Assembly (NCBI GenBank): GCA_900323505.1
Contig: OOIN01000038.1
Coordinates: 124,001-188,000, forward strand
Length of the DNA: 64,000 nt
Direction of reading: 5' to 3'
DNA from: Ustilago trichophora
Taxonomy: Eukaryota; Basidiomycota; Ustilaginomycetes; Ustilaginales; Ustilaginaceae
Shown here one piece after another: positions 29,627 through 39,132 of the stretch. The first letter of the stretch is position 1, and the number at the start of each line of letters is the position of its first letter. Position numbers and translations under genes: made by a program. The notes under the pieces are model-generated. The model was not told the origin of the DNA. It ran no database searches and was given only the letters and a program-made list of their open reading frames with translations.

Positions 29627-32174
29627 CACTTGGCATATTGCTCTGTGACTGCCAGCGTTCTGCAGATCGATGCCGACAACAAAGACAGCAAGCAGCTTGG
29701 CGCGTCGAAAGGGTATTTTGAGTCAAAAGCCGCAAGCGAATGTCGGTCTTCCTCGCTAACTAGCGTGAGTGCCTGCATCGCGCTCATCCGGTAGCAATCC
29801 AAGCTTGCCGACCTCAACCTCAACAACATATTCAGTAGCAGGGATCAGCGCTGCTTGCCGGCCTGCCGTGCTACAACCTCTTCGTCCCCAACATGTCGAT
29901 GTTGATGCTCCCCTCTGAGCGAGACGGTCCCCCTTTATTGGTTATTTTTGGGCGATCGTTGGGCCTCACTTGGCACTTTGTCCTCGCATGACATCAAGAA
30001 GGGATGCCCGCTGTTCCCCTCAATCGAGGTCGAAAATCTGGGCTAAGCAAAGCACCTCGCATATAGTACCACTTTCGTGCAAAAACCAGCTTCGGTCTTG
30101 GGATCCCGTGTGTATGGAGGGGTGGTAACTAGCCATGTCCTGTGCTTCGAGGGAAACACCGCTTCGATGCCCTCCCCGTCGATCTGCGACAGGTCCAAGT
30201 TGACCGACGGATGTGCTTCTCAAATCACAATATTGATGCAACAAGAACAATGAGCGCATTGCATCTCGTAACGAGATTTATCCAGATATCCACACTGCAG
30301 AGCGGAAGAGATCTTGCAGGCTCTAGTCACAGTGCACGACCTTGCTCGCAGCCGTCTCTCCTTCAGCCCACGCAAACTGCCAAGAGAGAGCGACGGCGAT
30401 GGCGAGGAAGATGACGATGACGACTCGCTAGAAGAGAGGATTTGAGTTTCGCACCTGTCAGATCACAGTACACGACAACAAGGTGGGCTGATGTGTCAGA
30501 TCAGAAAAAAAAAAAAAAAGTGTGTTTGTTCCGAATCTTCAGACCAGAAAAGGCAAAAAGGGAGGAGGAAAAAAAGTCCTTCTTTTTGTCTGTTTGTCTG
30601 TTCGTCGTGTGGGGGTGAGACGGGGCTGCCGGGAGGCGTGGGAGTTGAACAACGCTGAACTGTGGAGATGTGCTTGTCAAGAAGAGAAAGAGAGCCAAAG
30701 GGAAGCAAAGGTGGCTTGCTGCGGTGTGTCTCACGCCCTTGTTTTTTCCCTTTTGAACTTTAATCGCAGCGCACGTCTGACCCAGATTTCCAATTTCCTT
30801 TCCAAAGAAAGCGGCGTGGTGGCTTGAGGATGGCTGGCAATGCCGCTTTTGGGCTCTAGCGGTGGCGAGTCTGTACTCTACTGCCATGCAGCTCGAAGCT
30901 ACGCCCGCATTGCCTTTTGTGTACAGTGCTGCACCACGGGATCCTGCTGCTGCTGCTGTTGCTGCTGCTGCTACTGCGTGCTGTTTGTTCCCTTTTTCCG
31001 CGCTGCAGTTCGGACAGACGGACGAGATTCCGGAGTCGCGTTGCAGGCGTCGTACAATACGGAACAGTCTTGCGATCAATGCTTTGAGGTCAACTCTGGG
31101 CTTCGACGCTGCGCTCGCCTCCCTATTTTTGGCACACAGCCTCTGAACACACAATGCGAGGTTGATTCGCCCACTGCAAAGCAAAGGAGTGCAGGGGTAG
31201 ATTTGACAGTGACTCGAAGTGAATGAGGTGGGTGTTTACAGCGGCAAGTTAACTCTTAGCCGAGATTTGTCCACCCCCAGCTTCTCAGGTGGCGGAAACA
31301 GAAGCCAAACAACGAGTCTTCTGTCGGAAGATTCGACGGAAGGCCAACATTCCATCAGCACTTTCTCATGTCTATCATCACCGTTCCTGCCACTCTTTGA
31401 TCCCAGTTTGGCATAGTCCTCATGAAGCAGATTCCTTGCCTCGCGCCTCTCCAAGAGATCGCACCGTGTCACTTTGAAGAAGGAAAAAGTCAGGCCCATG
31501 TCTAAGACAAGTTAGTGGGAGTCTCCGGTGACGACGCGTCTAGTCCAGTCTCGTAGGAGGGAGAGAGATAGAGAGATACTGTACAGTAGAGAGGGGTCCA
31601 CCGTTGGCAACAGCTTGGAAGGGATGTCACAATTAGCCGAGCCGACGACCAAATGCCGCTCCTCGGGTAGCCGACCAAGAAGCGCTTGTTATTTTTTTTT
31701 TTGTTCCCTCTCTCAGCTCCCTCTTGCAAAATTAGCCTTTTCCTGGTTCGCCTGGAAACAAAAACAAAGGCAACCACACCTTTCCGAACACACACACACT
31801 CTCTCTCTTACACACTTTTCAAGGGTTGGCTACATGTCGTCTTTAAATATGAAGCAAGTCGAAACGGGATTCCACCGGCGTTCCACATGCACAGCACATT
31901 GAGCATATGAGAAGGACGGCATCCGGCGCTCATTCAGCAGCAAATGCTGCTGATGCAGCTTGAAAAGCATGCCGCGCTCGTTCAAAAAAGGTGCTACCAA
32001 AGCAAATTTCCGACTCCGCATCGAAGCCCCGATGGTGGAAAAAGAAAAAAAACTTGAACTCTCAACGTAACTACAGTACTGGCAGCAGAAGCTCGAGGGG
32101 AAAAGATTTCAAAAAAGAAATCGAAAAAAAAACCACACACACACGAGTTTTTGCACTCGATACCCCTCATGCAC

Positions 32175-32570
32175 GACTTTCTCACAGACTCCCTCCAGAG
32201 TCTGATCCCACAGAATGCCCTCCATCTCCCAGCCATTTTTGACAATCCGACATTTTAAGATTTTCTTTTTTTTTTTCTAAGTATTTTCTCAGAGCTGGTC
32301 AAAACATGCTCCTCTTTGCACTGATCTTTCTGGTAGCAAAAAATCTCTTTCATAGCCTGAATTTGACATAGGTCTCCAGAGCCTACATGAAAGTGCATGT
32401 GTGCGCTTTCTCAGCTTGTCAAGAAGCCAAATTTGGGAGTAATGGTCTATCAAAAAGGGCAGAGGTATAGAGAAATTGCTCGGATCCGCAATGAGGGGCA
32501 GTCTGTGAAGTTGTTTTTTAAGGGCTATTCTGTGAATTAATCACTTTCGGAGGGGCACCGAGTGAAAAAA
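32175..32570. mobile_element. Possible small inverted-repeat element (AT-rich island)
   Basis: Left side: TTTCTCACAGACTCCCTCC and CCACAGAATGCCCTCC (32178-32223). The right side, read on the other strand, contains TTTCACTCGGTGCCCCTCC, TTCACAGAATAGCCCT and TTCACAGACTGCCCC (32566 back to 32496). Both sides are thus built of the same CACAGA(A/C)T-GCCC unit in inverted orientation, enclosing about 270 bp of sequence more AT-rich than its surroundings. Identity is imperfect and no target duplication was found, so this is tentative. Confidence 0.35.
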
Positions 32571-32938
32571 CTCCACACACACAGAGAGAGTTCGTGTGGC
32601 TGAAAGGTCAGAGGTCTCGTCTCGCGTAGGAACTTCAAAGGGAAGCGTCGCAATTACGCAACACGCAAGAAGAGAGAAGAAATCAATTGTTTTATTCATT
32701 TTTGGGTCGATGGAGATGGTGAACTAAAGACTCTTGTCTCATCCTAACCTTAGCTCGTGTTTTTGTACCTTGCCCCCAACAAGGCCTCTTACAGAACACG
32801 TCAAGCTAGACTAGCCGCCTGACATCTTGATTGCCAAGCGGCTTTGCCCCGTCAACAGTCAAAATCAAACTACTGGAGTGTACACGCTGTACGCATTTCC
32901 TTTGACAAAAGCAAAGGGTTGTGACGGAAGAGGAAAAA

Positions 32939-32983
32939 AGATCGAGCCCGTCGGAGTCGCACTCCGTGACGGGTGCTCGATCT
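32939..32983. ncRNA. Strong 45-nt hairpin, possible structured RNA or cruciform
   Basis: Stem 9 bp (AGATCGAGC/GCTCGATCT), then 5 bp (CCGTC/GACGG), then 5 bp (GGAGT/ACTCC), closed by a 3-nt CGC loop, with two 2-nt GT bulges on the 3' side only. Nineteen pairs without mismatch is well above chance. There is no T-run typical of a Pol III terminator right after it. Transcription is not shown; class unknown. Confidence 0.35.
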
Positions 32984-34105
32984 GAGACACAGGTCCAGCG
33001 ACGTAGACTCTGGCGCCTAACCATGGACATTCGATTATGTAGAGTGCCTTCGCCCTAGGCTTGTCACTCTACTTCCCGTGCCTTGGAACCGCCATCATGG
33101 AGAATGAGAGACAGACAGACAAGAAACATACGCCGGTCTTGACTAGGATTTCGGCCTTTGAAGCGCCTTATCTCTGCCAAGACGCTAGGGAGGCTCTCGA
33201 TCGTGATGTTGCCCGATGCATCGCACACCTTGTGTCTTTGAGCACACTACAGTAGCAGCAAATGAAGAGCTGATGAAAACATGGAGCGCGAGTAATGAAG
33301 GAACGACAAGCAAGACGGTAAAAGGTGTATCCAGCATGCTGACGCCGCTTGGGAAACATGCAGAAGCTCGGAATGGGCTTGCAGCAAGGAGAGGACGTGT
33401 GTGTGTGCGAGCTTGGTTTCTGGCAACTTTATTCAGGGCTTGCAGGCAGGCAGTCTTCTCCGCCGACTTGATTGGTTTGAATTGCCCAGAGGCTTGGAAA
33501 TTGCGGTCCGAGTCCCCCTTGCTGCTGACCCTGACCGCATGAATTCTCTTGCAGCGTTCCTACAACGTATGCGGCCGATAATGTGTACATACAGTGCTGC
33601 ACCTAACTTACTCAAAAGAACTGACACCGCCACTGACACCTGCACATTGCACATTGCCCATTCACTGTTCTGGCATGGGCGTCTACTCTCATTTCACTTG
33701 GATTTGGTGCTTGGGCCGCGTGAGAAGCTGGCAACCCAAGCTTGTTTAAAACTGTCGACTGTGGAACTCGGCGATCTGCTGCATTCCAAAATCAATGTGT
33801 AGCAACGTTTGTCTGTCCCAAGGGCCTCTACCGTAGCTTGCGGAAACAAAGGGTAGACAGCCGGGTTTTACTGGGTCTGAGTCAAGACCTTGTTGTCATC
33901 AGTTCAGAGCATCTTTTGATTTCGATTCTGTTGGTGCGGGCAAAGGGGAAAGGACGTAGATCAAAAGGGCGTTCGTTGGTTGTGTGCCAAAGACGAGACA
34001 CTAGCTTCTAGGAGCGACGAACGGAATACGGGAAAGGAGGGAGGGAACGAGACATCTGGGTGCTGATAGGCGGGAAAGAGATGGGCGAGATTCATGACAA
34101 GGATT

Positions 34106-34152
34106 GGCAGGCAGGCAGGCAGGCCGATTGATGGATGGATGGATGGATGGAC
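34106..34152. repeat. (GGCA)n and (GATG)n microsatellites
   Basis: About 4 GGCA units, then about 5 GATG units, separated by CCGATT. Confidence 0.9.
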
Positions 34153-34250
34153 GGAATGGGTAAACGGATGGAGACACACAGAGACAGATGCGAGTGAGAT
34201 GCGAACTGCAGCTCTGGATGCGCATTCTCGCTGTGCTCCGACTTGAGAAC

Positions 34251-34271
34251 AAAAAAAAAAAAAAAAAAAAA
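34251..34271. repeat. Poly(A) tract, 21 bp
   Basis: Uninterrupted A run followed by AT-rich AATAAATAAATAAA. Confidence 0.95.
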
Positions 34272-34399
34272 GATCAAATTCAAATAAATTAAGAAATAAA
34301 TAAATAAAAATTTAGAAAAGCACTGCAACGACGACAAAGTTGGATGCATCTCTTCCGCTCGGATCGTGTGTTGTGCATGAGACTCTCTCGTGTACCTCC

Positions 34400-36429
34400 T
34401 GGTTGGGTTTCTTGTGGTACAATCGAGGCGAAAGAAAAGAGGTCCAACTGACCACAGTCTCAGCCGTTCAACGCCGTGCTGGTGTGGTGTAGATGTGTAT
34501 GGGAATCACCGAAGCCTTGCTTTCAGTTCAGGTATCGACGTTGTGCATGGATCTGCGTTCTTGCCCTATTCTCTCTCTATTTCCCCCTCTTCCTCTTCAA
34601 ACCCCAACTTTCTGGATCCATTTCTGGGCTCTGCTCTTTTCCCTCTGTTTTTGTTATAAATTTAAAGTTTAAATCTCTCTTGTTGTTCTGCGCTGCTCAA
34701 GCCTCTTTCTCTCTCTCTCTCTCCCACACACACACATTACACGAACACGCTTCGCATCAAACACGTCTTGCATGCCACATTCATCCGACCCAGCTACCGA
34801 ATCCAACCACGCATTTTCCGACAGCCAGCCAGCCACACATATGCGCACACGCACAGACAAAGCTCGCATCCACATTTTGCACAATTCTGCCCATGCTGCA
34901 ACTCTTCCTTTTGTTGTCTTGTCTCGAAATGTCAAACGAGGTGATAGAGTCGATGACTGACCGACCGACTGACCGACTGAGATGTGTCTACAGTATGTGA
35001 GCCAGGGATTGTCTCTGTGTCTTGTTTCGCCTCTCGAGGGCTCCTTGCCTCTGCCTCGCTTCCAACAGAGCCCAGCCCCGCCCAGCCCAGCCACATCTGC
35101 AACCCACCTGGCCAGCCACCTACCAATCCATTCCGAGTGCAGCTTCTGCCACACTTGGACAACCACACACAAACCCTTTGCCTTTGCTTTGGGCCTGCTG
35201 CTTCGCCTCGCCCTCGCCCTCGCCCCGTCTCGCCTCCATTGTGACGGTGTTGTCTGCACATCTCTCTGCCTCTCGGTCTCAAAGAGGCGAACCCGGGCAC
35301 TTGGACCGAAGCAGATCTCTGCTACTCTTGCTGTCCTACTATACTTGCTGCTGCTCCAAAACTAGCGTTCTGCGCTTCTGCCTTACCCGCCCTCGTCCAG
35401 CCTATCTGTTCTCGGCGGCTATTCCGAACCCTTGCCCTATTGGCTTCTGGTCCCCAAAGACACCGTTGACATCGCCACAATGTTCTTTTCGGCAGCTTGG
35501 CCGTACCCAGACAATCGGATTCAGCTGATGCGCCAGTAGTCGATCTGCATTTTTGCCATCCTAAGCTGCACAACCGGCGCTGCTTGCGCCTCCCTCTCTG
35601 CTCAGACGTGTCTAGTTTTGGTCGGACATGCTCAGCTATCTTTGCTCCTCTTGGCCACTCCGTCTATGCTCCCGCCTTTACTTTTCTCCCCACCATCACA
35701 TCCTCCAGCTCTGTCTCTCTGTCTCTCTCTGTCTCTCTATACCTTCATCTCTCCCCTTGAACAGCATCACCCCTTTTGCTACAACAGTTGGCCGCCACCT
35801 TGCATCAGTATTCTCACTCGCTCGCTCAGGACCGAAAGCATCATAGCTAGGCTCAACGCTCGACACCGACCCCTGAGCGAGCATTTCACCAACGCATCGT
35901 CTACCCGTGTTGTCAGCTCGTTACGACCCGGACACCTGCTCTCGAGCGAAGTCTCCCAGCACCATCTTGCAGCACTTGAACCCGGCTCTGCCCTTTGTCT
36001 CAACAACGGCTCTCTTGCGTCCTTCGCACTTCATCTGCCCTGCAGTGCATCCGGAACTGATTCGGGCTATCGACACAAACGTAGCGACGTGCAAGCTCAT
36101 CCTCACATGTCATCTTTCTGTCTGCTCTGAGCTCTCATTGCCTCTCACCCGCATACATCTCAAGGTCGCTTGCAACTCGCACCTCAGATTGGACACGTAG
36201 CTGCGCTCAGCTTGTAGGCTTTGCATTCGAATTTTTCTCTCTACTCTCCTGTCAATTCGCTCGGCGGCCCCGCTTTTCACCGGTAGCCTCTCAGAAGGGC
36301 TGCTCACGACGCTTCGACCTCGCTACACCCACCCTTGGTGCGCGCTGTAAACCTTCTGGTCTGTCCTTACAGACGCAAGGCCTCTTTTCAAGTGGGCCCT
36401 CTCGCCCCGTGTAGGGCACTTCGGCATAG
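34400..36429 (+). promoter_or_regulatory. Probable promoter and long leader of the forkhead gene
   Basis: About 2 kb of strongly pyrimidine-biased plus strand (many CTCT, CCTC and TCTCTGTCTCTC runs, e.g. 35700-35740) leads up to the forkhead start codon. Such bias is seen before other plus-strand genes here, over shorter lengths. It holds several upstream ATGs with open frames. Transcript start and any leader introns cannot be placed. Confidence 0.45.
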
Positions 36430-39132
36430 ATGCTAGCCTCATTACGACCGCGTTCGCCCCCCGTCTTTGTCGTCAACCCCCACTCTCCATCGTCACACAC
36501 CCTCTTCTATCCTCGTCATCCTCTCAAGGCCAACACGCGTTCCGAACTTTCACAGATGGAGGGCTCTGGCGCCAAGCGCTACACGACGCCGCCGCCTCTG
36601 CGGCCTGCGCCCCCGCAGATTGGATCTACCTCATATCCCCCAGACGCTGGACAAGACCCAAACGAGCAGAGGCCCAGCCCGCAGTCACGTCAACGCTCGT
36701 GGCATCATCCCTACATGCACCCTGCTCGTGGTGTACAAGGTCCAAGCCCACCCATGTCGCTCGAACCTACAGACGGCCAGCCGCTGGGCCCACGACACAG
36801 ATCACCACCACATCGTGCTGAGCACCTCCATGCAGCCCCTGAGTCAAGGCCTCGCGCCACTTCCCGCGCAGAAGTCATCGGTAGGTCACAGCCACTCAAC
36901 ATCTCGGCACTCCCAGCATATCCGCACGATGTCGAGAGAGTTGGTAACATCGGACCTAGTCGGAACCGAGGCCGCTCCAGTACCTTGACATTACCTCATC
37001 CAGATACCACCCGAGTCCGTGGCAGCTCTTTCATCGGTGGTCGACACAACAGCCCTTCCCATGGACCCTACGGTGGCTATGACGAGCCTGTCCCTCCCCC
37101 GCCAAGATCGTGGGAGGAGGTTCGCTCTTACAGGGATGTTTATCCCAACCACAACGGCGAACCATTCGCGGCAGCCCATCGCCAATCACCGACTCTTCGG
37201 CCATCCTCGAGACCCTCGCCCATACTCTTTGCACCCTTGAGCCCAAGCCAAGACCCTCAGTCGCAGCTTGCGCCACGACGAGTCTCGGGACAGATGTCAG
37301 CCAAACTCGTCAACACTGGCGTCATGCCACGCCAAGGCCAATACCGTTCCAGACCCGGCACTCCGATCTCTCCGCTCAACATGGAAAGTCTGTCGATGGA
37401 AGAGGCTGCTCTGCCATCGGCTTCAGGTATGGCGGTTCCTTTGGCTCAAGCACAGCAGCGCTCGCCAGCGGATGGTCGCGGCCGCAACGATTACTTTGGA
37501 CCGGGCGCAGCAGAGTGGAATCGATCTGGTCCTATGGCCTCTGAGATGTCCGGTAGCCCTCCATCTGGCACGTACATGACATCCTCTCGACATGATCCAC
37601 GAGAGTACGCCTATCGTGCTTCATCCATGATGCACGGCGAAGGTATCTCTCCAGAGTCGGAAATGCCGCGCCACCTTCACGCCTCCTATCCGGCTGGTCA
37701 ACCTCACAACATGCATCAGGGTCACGGTCCAGCAGGCGCAGTGCCCGTCGTTCACCATCCCTCAATGTCCCGCATGGAGCAGATGGAACGAGAGCGTTTT
37801 GCCTTGGCTCAGCAACATCACGCTCCTTCGTCAGGTGGATACCTCGGACCTGGCGGTCCGCAAGATCATGGCTACCAGAGCGAGTTCGCGCCTCAGGGCC
37901 GGCTTGGGCCAGGCGGCAGCTTTGTCGGCAATCCACCTCAGCACGCTGTGCCCGTGGACCGCATCGCGCACAGCCGACGACGAAGGCGTCCGCCTTACTC
38001 ATACTCTTCCATGATCACGCAAGCCATTGCTTCATCTTCCGAAGGTCGCATGACCTTGCGTGAGATCTACACGTGGATCAGCACCAACTTTACGGGATAT
38101 CCGATGGCAGGACCCGATTCGCAGGGCTGGCAAAACACGGTGAGGCACAACCTCTCGCTGGGTAAGATTTTCATCAAGAAAGCAAGGACCGCCCAGGACA
38201 TCTACGACAGCTGCTCTTCCGGCAATCCATCGCAGAGCCAAGCAGCTCGAGGCAAAGGTGGTTGGTGGACACTGCACCCCGTAGTTCTCGCGCAGATTCG
38301 CTCGGGTCAACGCACGCATAACGACGAGTTTGACGACGTTGAGCGTCTAGTCGAGATTGAGAATGCGGCTGCGTCTAACAGTGCCTCTGCTTCCGGTGCC
38401 TTGTCCGGCTCGGCTGCCATGGCTGCAACAGCATCGACTGCCTCGGCGGACGGATTTTCGGCAGCACGAAGAACGTCGGCCGAGATGAGTCACAACAAGT
38501 CGCTCAGCCGACAGAGGAGTTACTCTGACTCGATGGATCCAGCTGCTGTCGAGCAGCGTCGTTCAGGAACCAGCAGCCACCAGGCGTTGACAGCCCCAGT
38601 GAGCCGCAAGGGATCCATCGGAGCCGGTCGCAACCCATCCGGCGGACGATCTCCCTATGCACCCTACGTGGCGCACCCTGTCGAACGCAATGTCAGCGGT
38701 GCTTCCGCAGGTCACGAAGACATACCTTCAGTGCTTCAACCCACGTCGGATCTCGTAGACACCGAGCGCCCCAACGCCTACAACCGAATTCGTGGCCACA
38801 CGATTGCTATGCACGAGACGCCTTCGCATCACCGCGCTGACAAGCTCGGCGGCGAGTTGTACATGTCGACGCGACCGCCATCTGGCTCTGGGTCGAGCCC
38901 TCGACTTCTGTTCCAGGCCCGCACGCAGGCAGTCGAGGATGTCGAGATGCAACCCTCTCCGGCGTCACATCGCGACTCGAGGCTTGTCTTGCAGGAAGCA
39001 CGAGAGACATTGGTCTCAACCAAGCAGCAACAGCATCAACAGATGCTGCAGGCGCACAGGGAGAGCGGCGCTGTCGTCGATGCACAAGATGGCGCAGGTA
39101 GGATGGCTATTCGAGGTCTGCTCAACAGTTGA
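36430..39132 (+). CDS. Forkhead (winged-helix) transcription factor
   Basis: DNA-binding regulator, 900 residues if the first ATG is used; the ATG at 36556 (MEGSGAKRYTTPPP) is an alternative that leaves the domain intact. The first 510 residues are P/S/R-rich and look disordered, with no FHA domain recognisable, so it is not a typical Fkh1/Fkh2. The forkhead domain spans about residues 515-625: basic RRRRRPPYSYSSMITQAIAS, then MTLREIYTWIS, then the recognition helix GWQNTVRHNLSLGKIFIKKA. An unusual insert of about 25 residues (TAQDIYDSCSSGNPSQSQAA) separates this from GKGGWWTLHP. Poly-Q/H and serine-rich regions follow to the end. Target genes cannot be inferred. It is isolated: 17 kb of gene-poor DNA lies upstream. 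Confidence 0.88.
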   Translation: MLASLRPRSPPVFVVNPHSPSSHTLFYPRHPLKANTRSELSQMEGSGAKRYTTPPPLRPAPPQIGSTSYPPDAGQDPNEQRPSPQSRQRSWHHPYMHPARGVQGPSPPMSLEPTDGQPLGPRHRSPPHRAEHLHAAPESRPRATSRAEVIGRSQPLNISALPAYPHDVERVGNIGPSRNRGRSSTLTLPHPDTTRVRGSSFIGGRHNSPSHGPYGGYDEPVPPPPRSWEEVRSYRDVYPNHNGEPFAAAHRQSPTLRPSSRPSPILFAPLSPSQDPQSQLAPRRVSGQMSAKLVNTGVMPRQGQYRSRPGTPISPLNMESLSMEEAALPSASGMAVPLAQAQQRSPADGRGRNDYFGPGAAEWNRSGPMASEMSGSPPSGTYMTSSRHDPREYAYRASSMMHGEGISPESEMPRHLHASYPAGQPHNMHQGHGPAGAVPVVHHPSMSRMEQMERERFALAQQHHAPSSGGYLGPGGPQDHGYQSEFAPQGRLGPGGSFVGNPPQHAVPVDRIAHSRRRRRPPYSYSSMITQAIASSSEGRMTLREIYTWISTNFTGYPMAGPDSQGWQNTVRHNLSLGKIFIKKARTAQDIYDSCSSGNPSQSQAARGKGGWWTLHPVVLAQIRSGQRTHNDEFDDVERLVEIENAAASNSASASGALSGSAAMAATASTASADGFSAARRTSAEMSHNKSLSRQRSYSDSMDPAAVEQRRSGTSSHQALTAPVSRKGSIGAGRNPSGGRSPYAPYVAHPVERNVSGASAGHEDIPSVLQPTSDLVDTERPNAYNRIRGHTIAMHETPSHHRADKLGGELYMSTRPPSGSGSSPRLLFQARTQAVEDVEMQPSPASHRDSRLVLQEARETLVSTKQQQHQQMLQAHRESGAVVDAQDGAGRMAIRGLLNS

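Larger units (their letters stand above)
26017..32170. other. Gene-poor stretch; no gene supported
   Basis: Includes a 246-codon frame at 26968-27708 (+) and a 227-codon frame at 30501-31184 (-), both without domains and with shadow-like R/S/H-rich composition. It also holds A/T tracts, a GGCTTGG-type repeat near 29127-29176, a CTG-repeat patch near 30947-30977 and TACTGTAC copies at 26884, 28095 and 31577. Confidence 0.5.
32571..34400. other. Gene-poor stretch; no gene supported
   Basis: Contains the 32939-32983 hairpin, GGCA and GATG microsatellites near 34106-34152 and a poly(A) run at 34251-34271. Only short open frames. Confidence 0.5.

Noticed and set aside
30501..31184. 227-codon minus-strand frame
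   Set aside because: Low-complexity alanine run from a CTG repeat and poly-F end from a poly(A) run; no domain.
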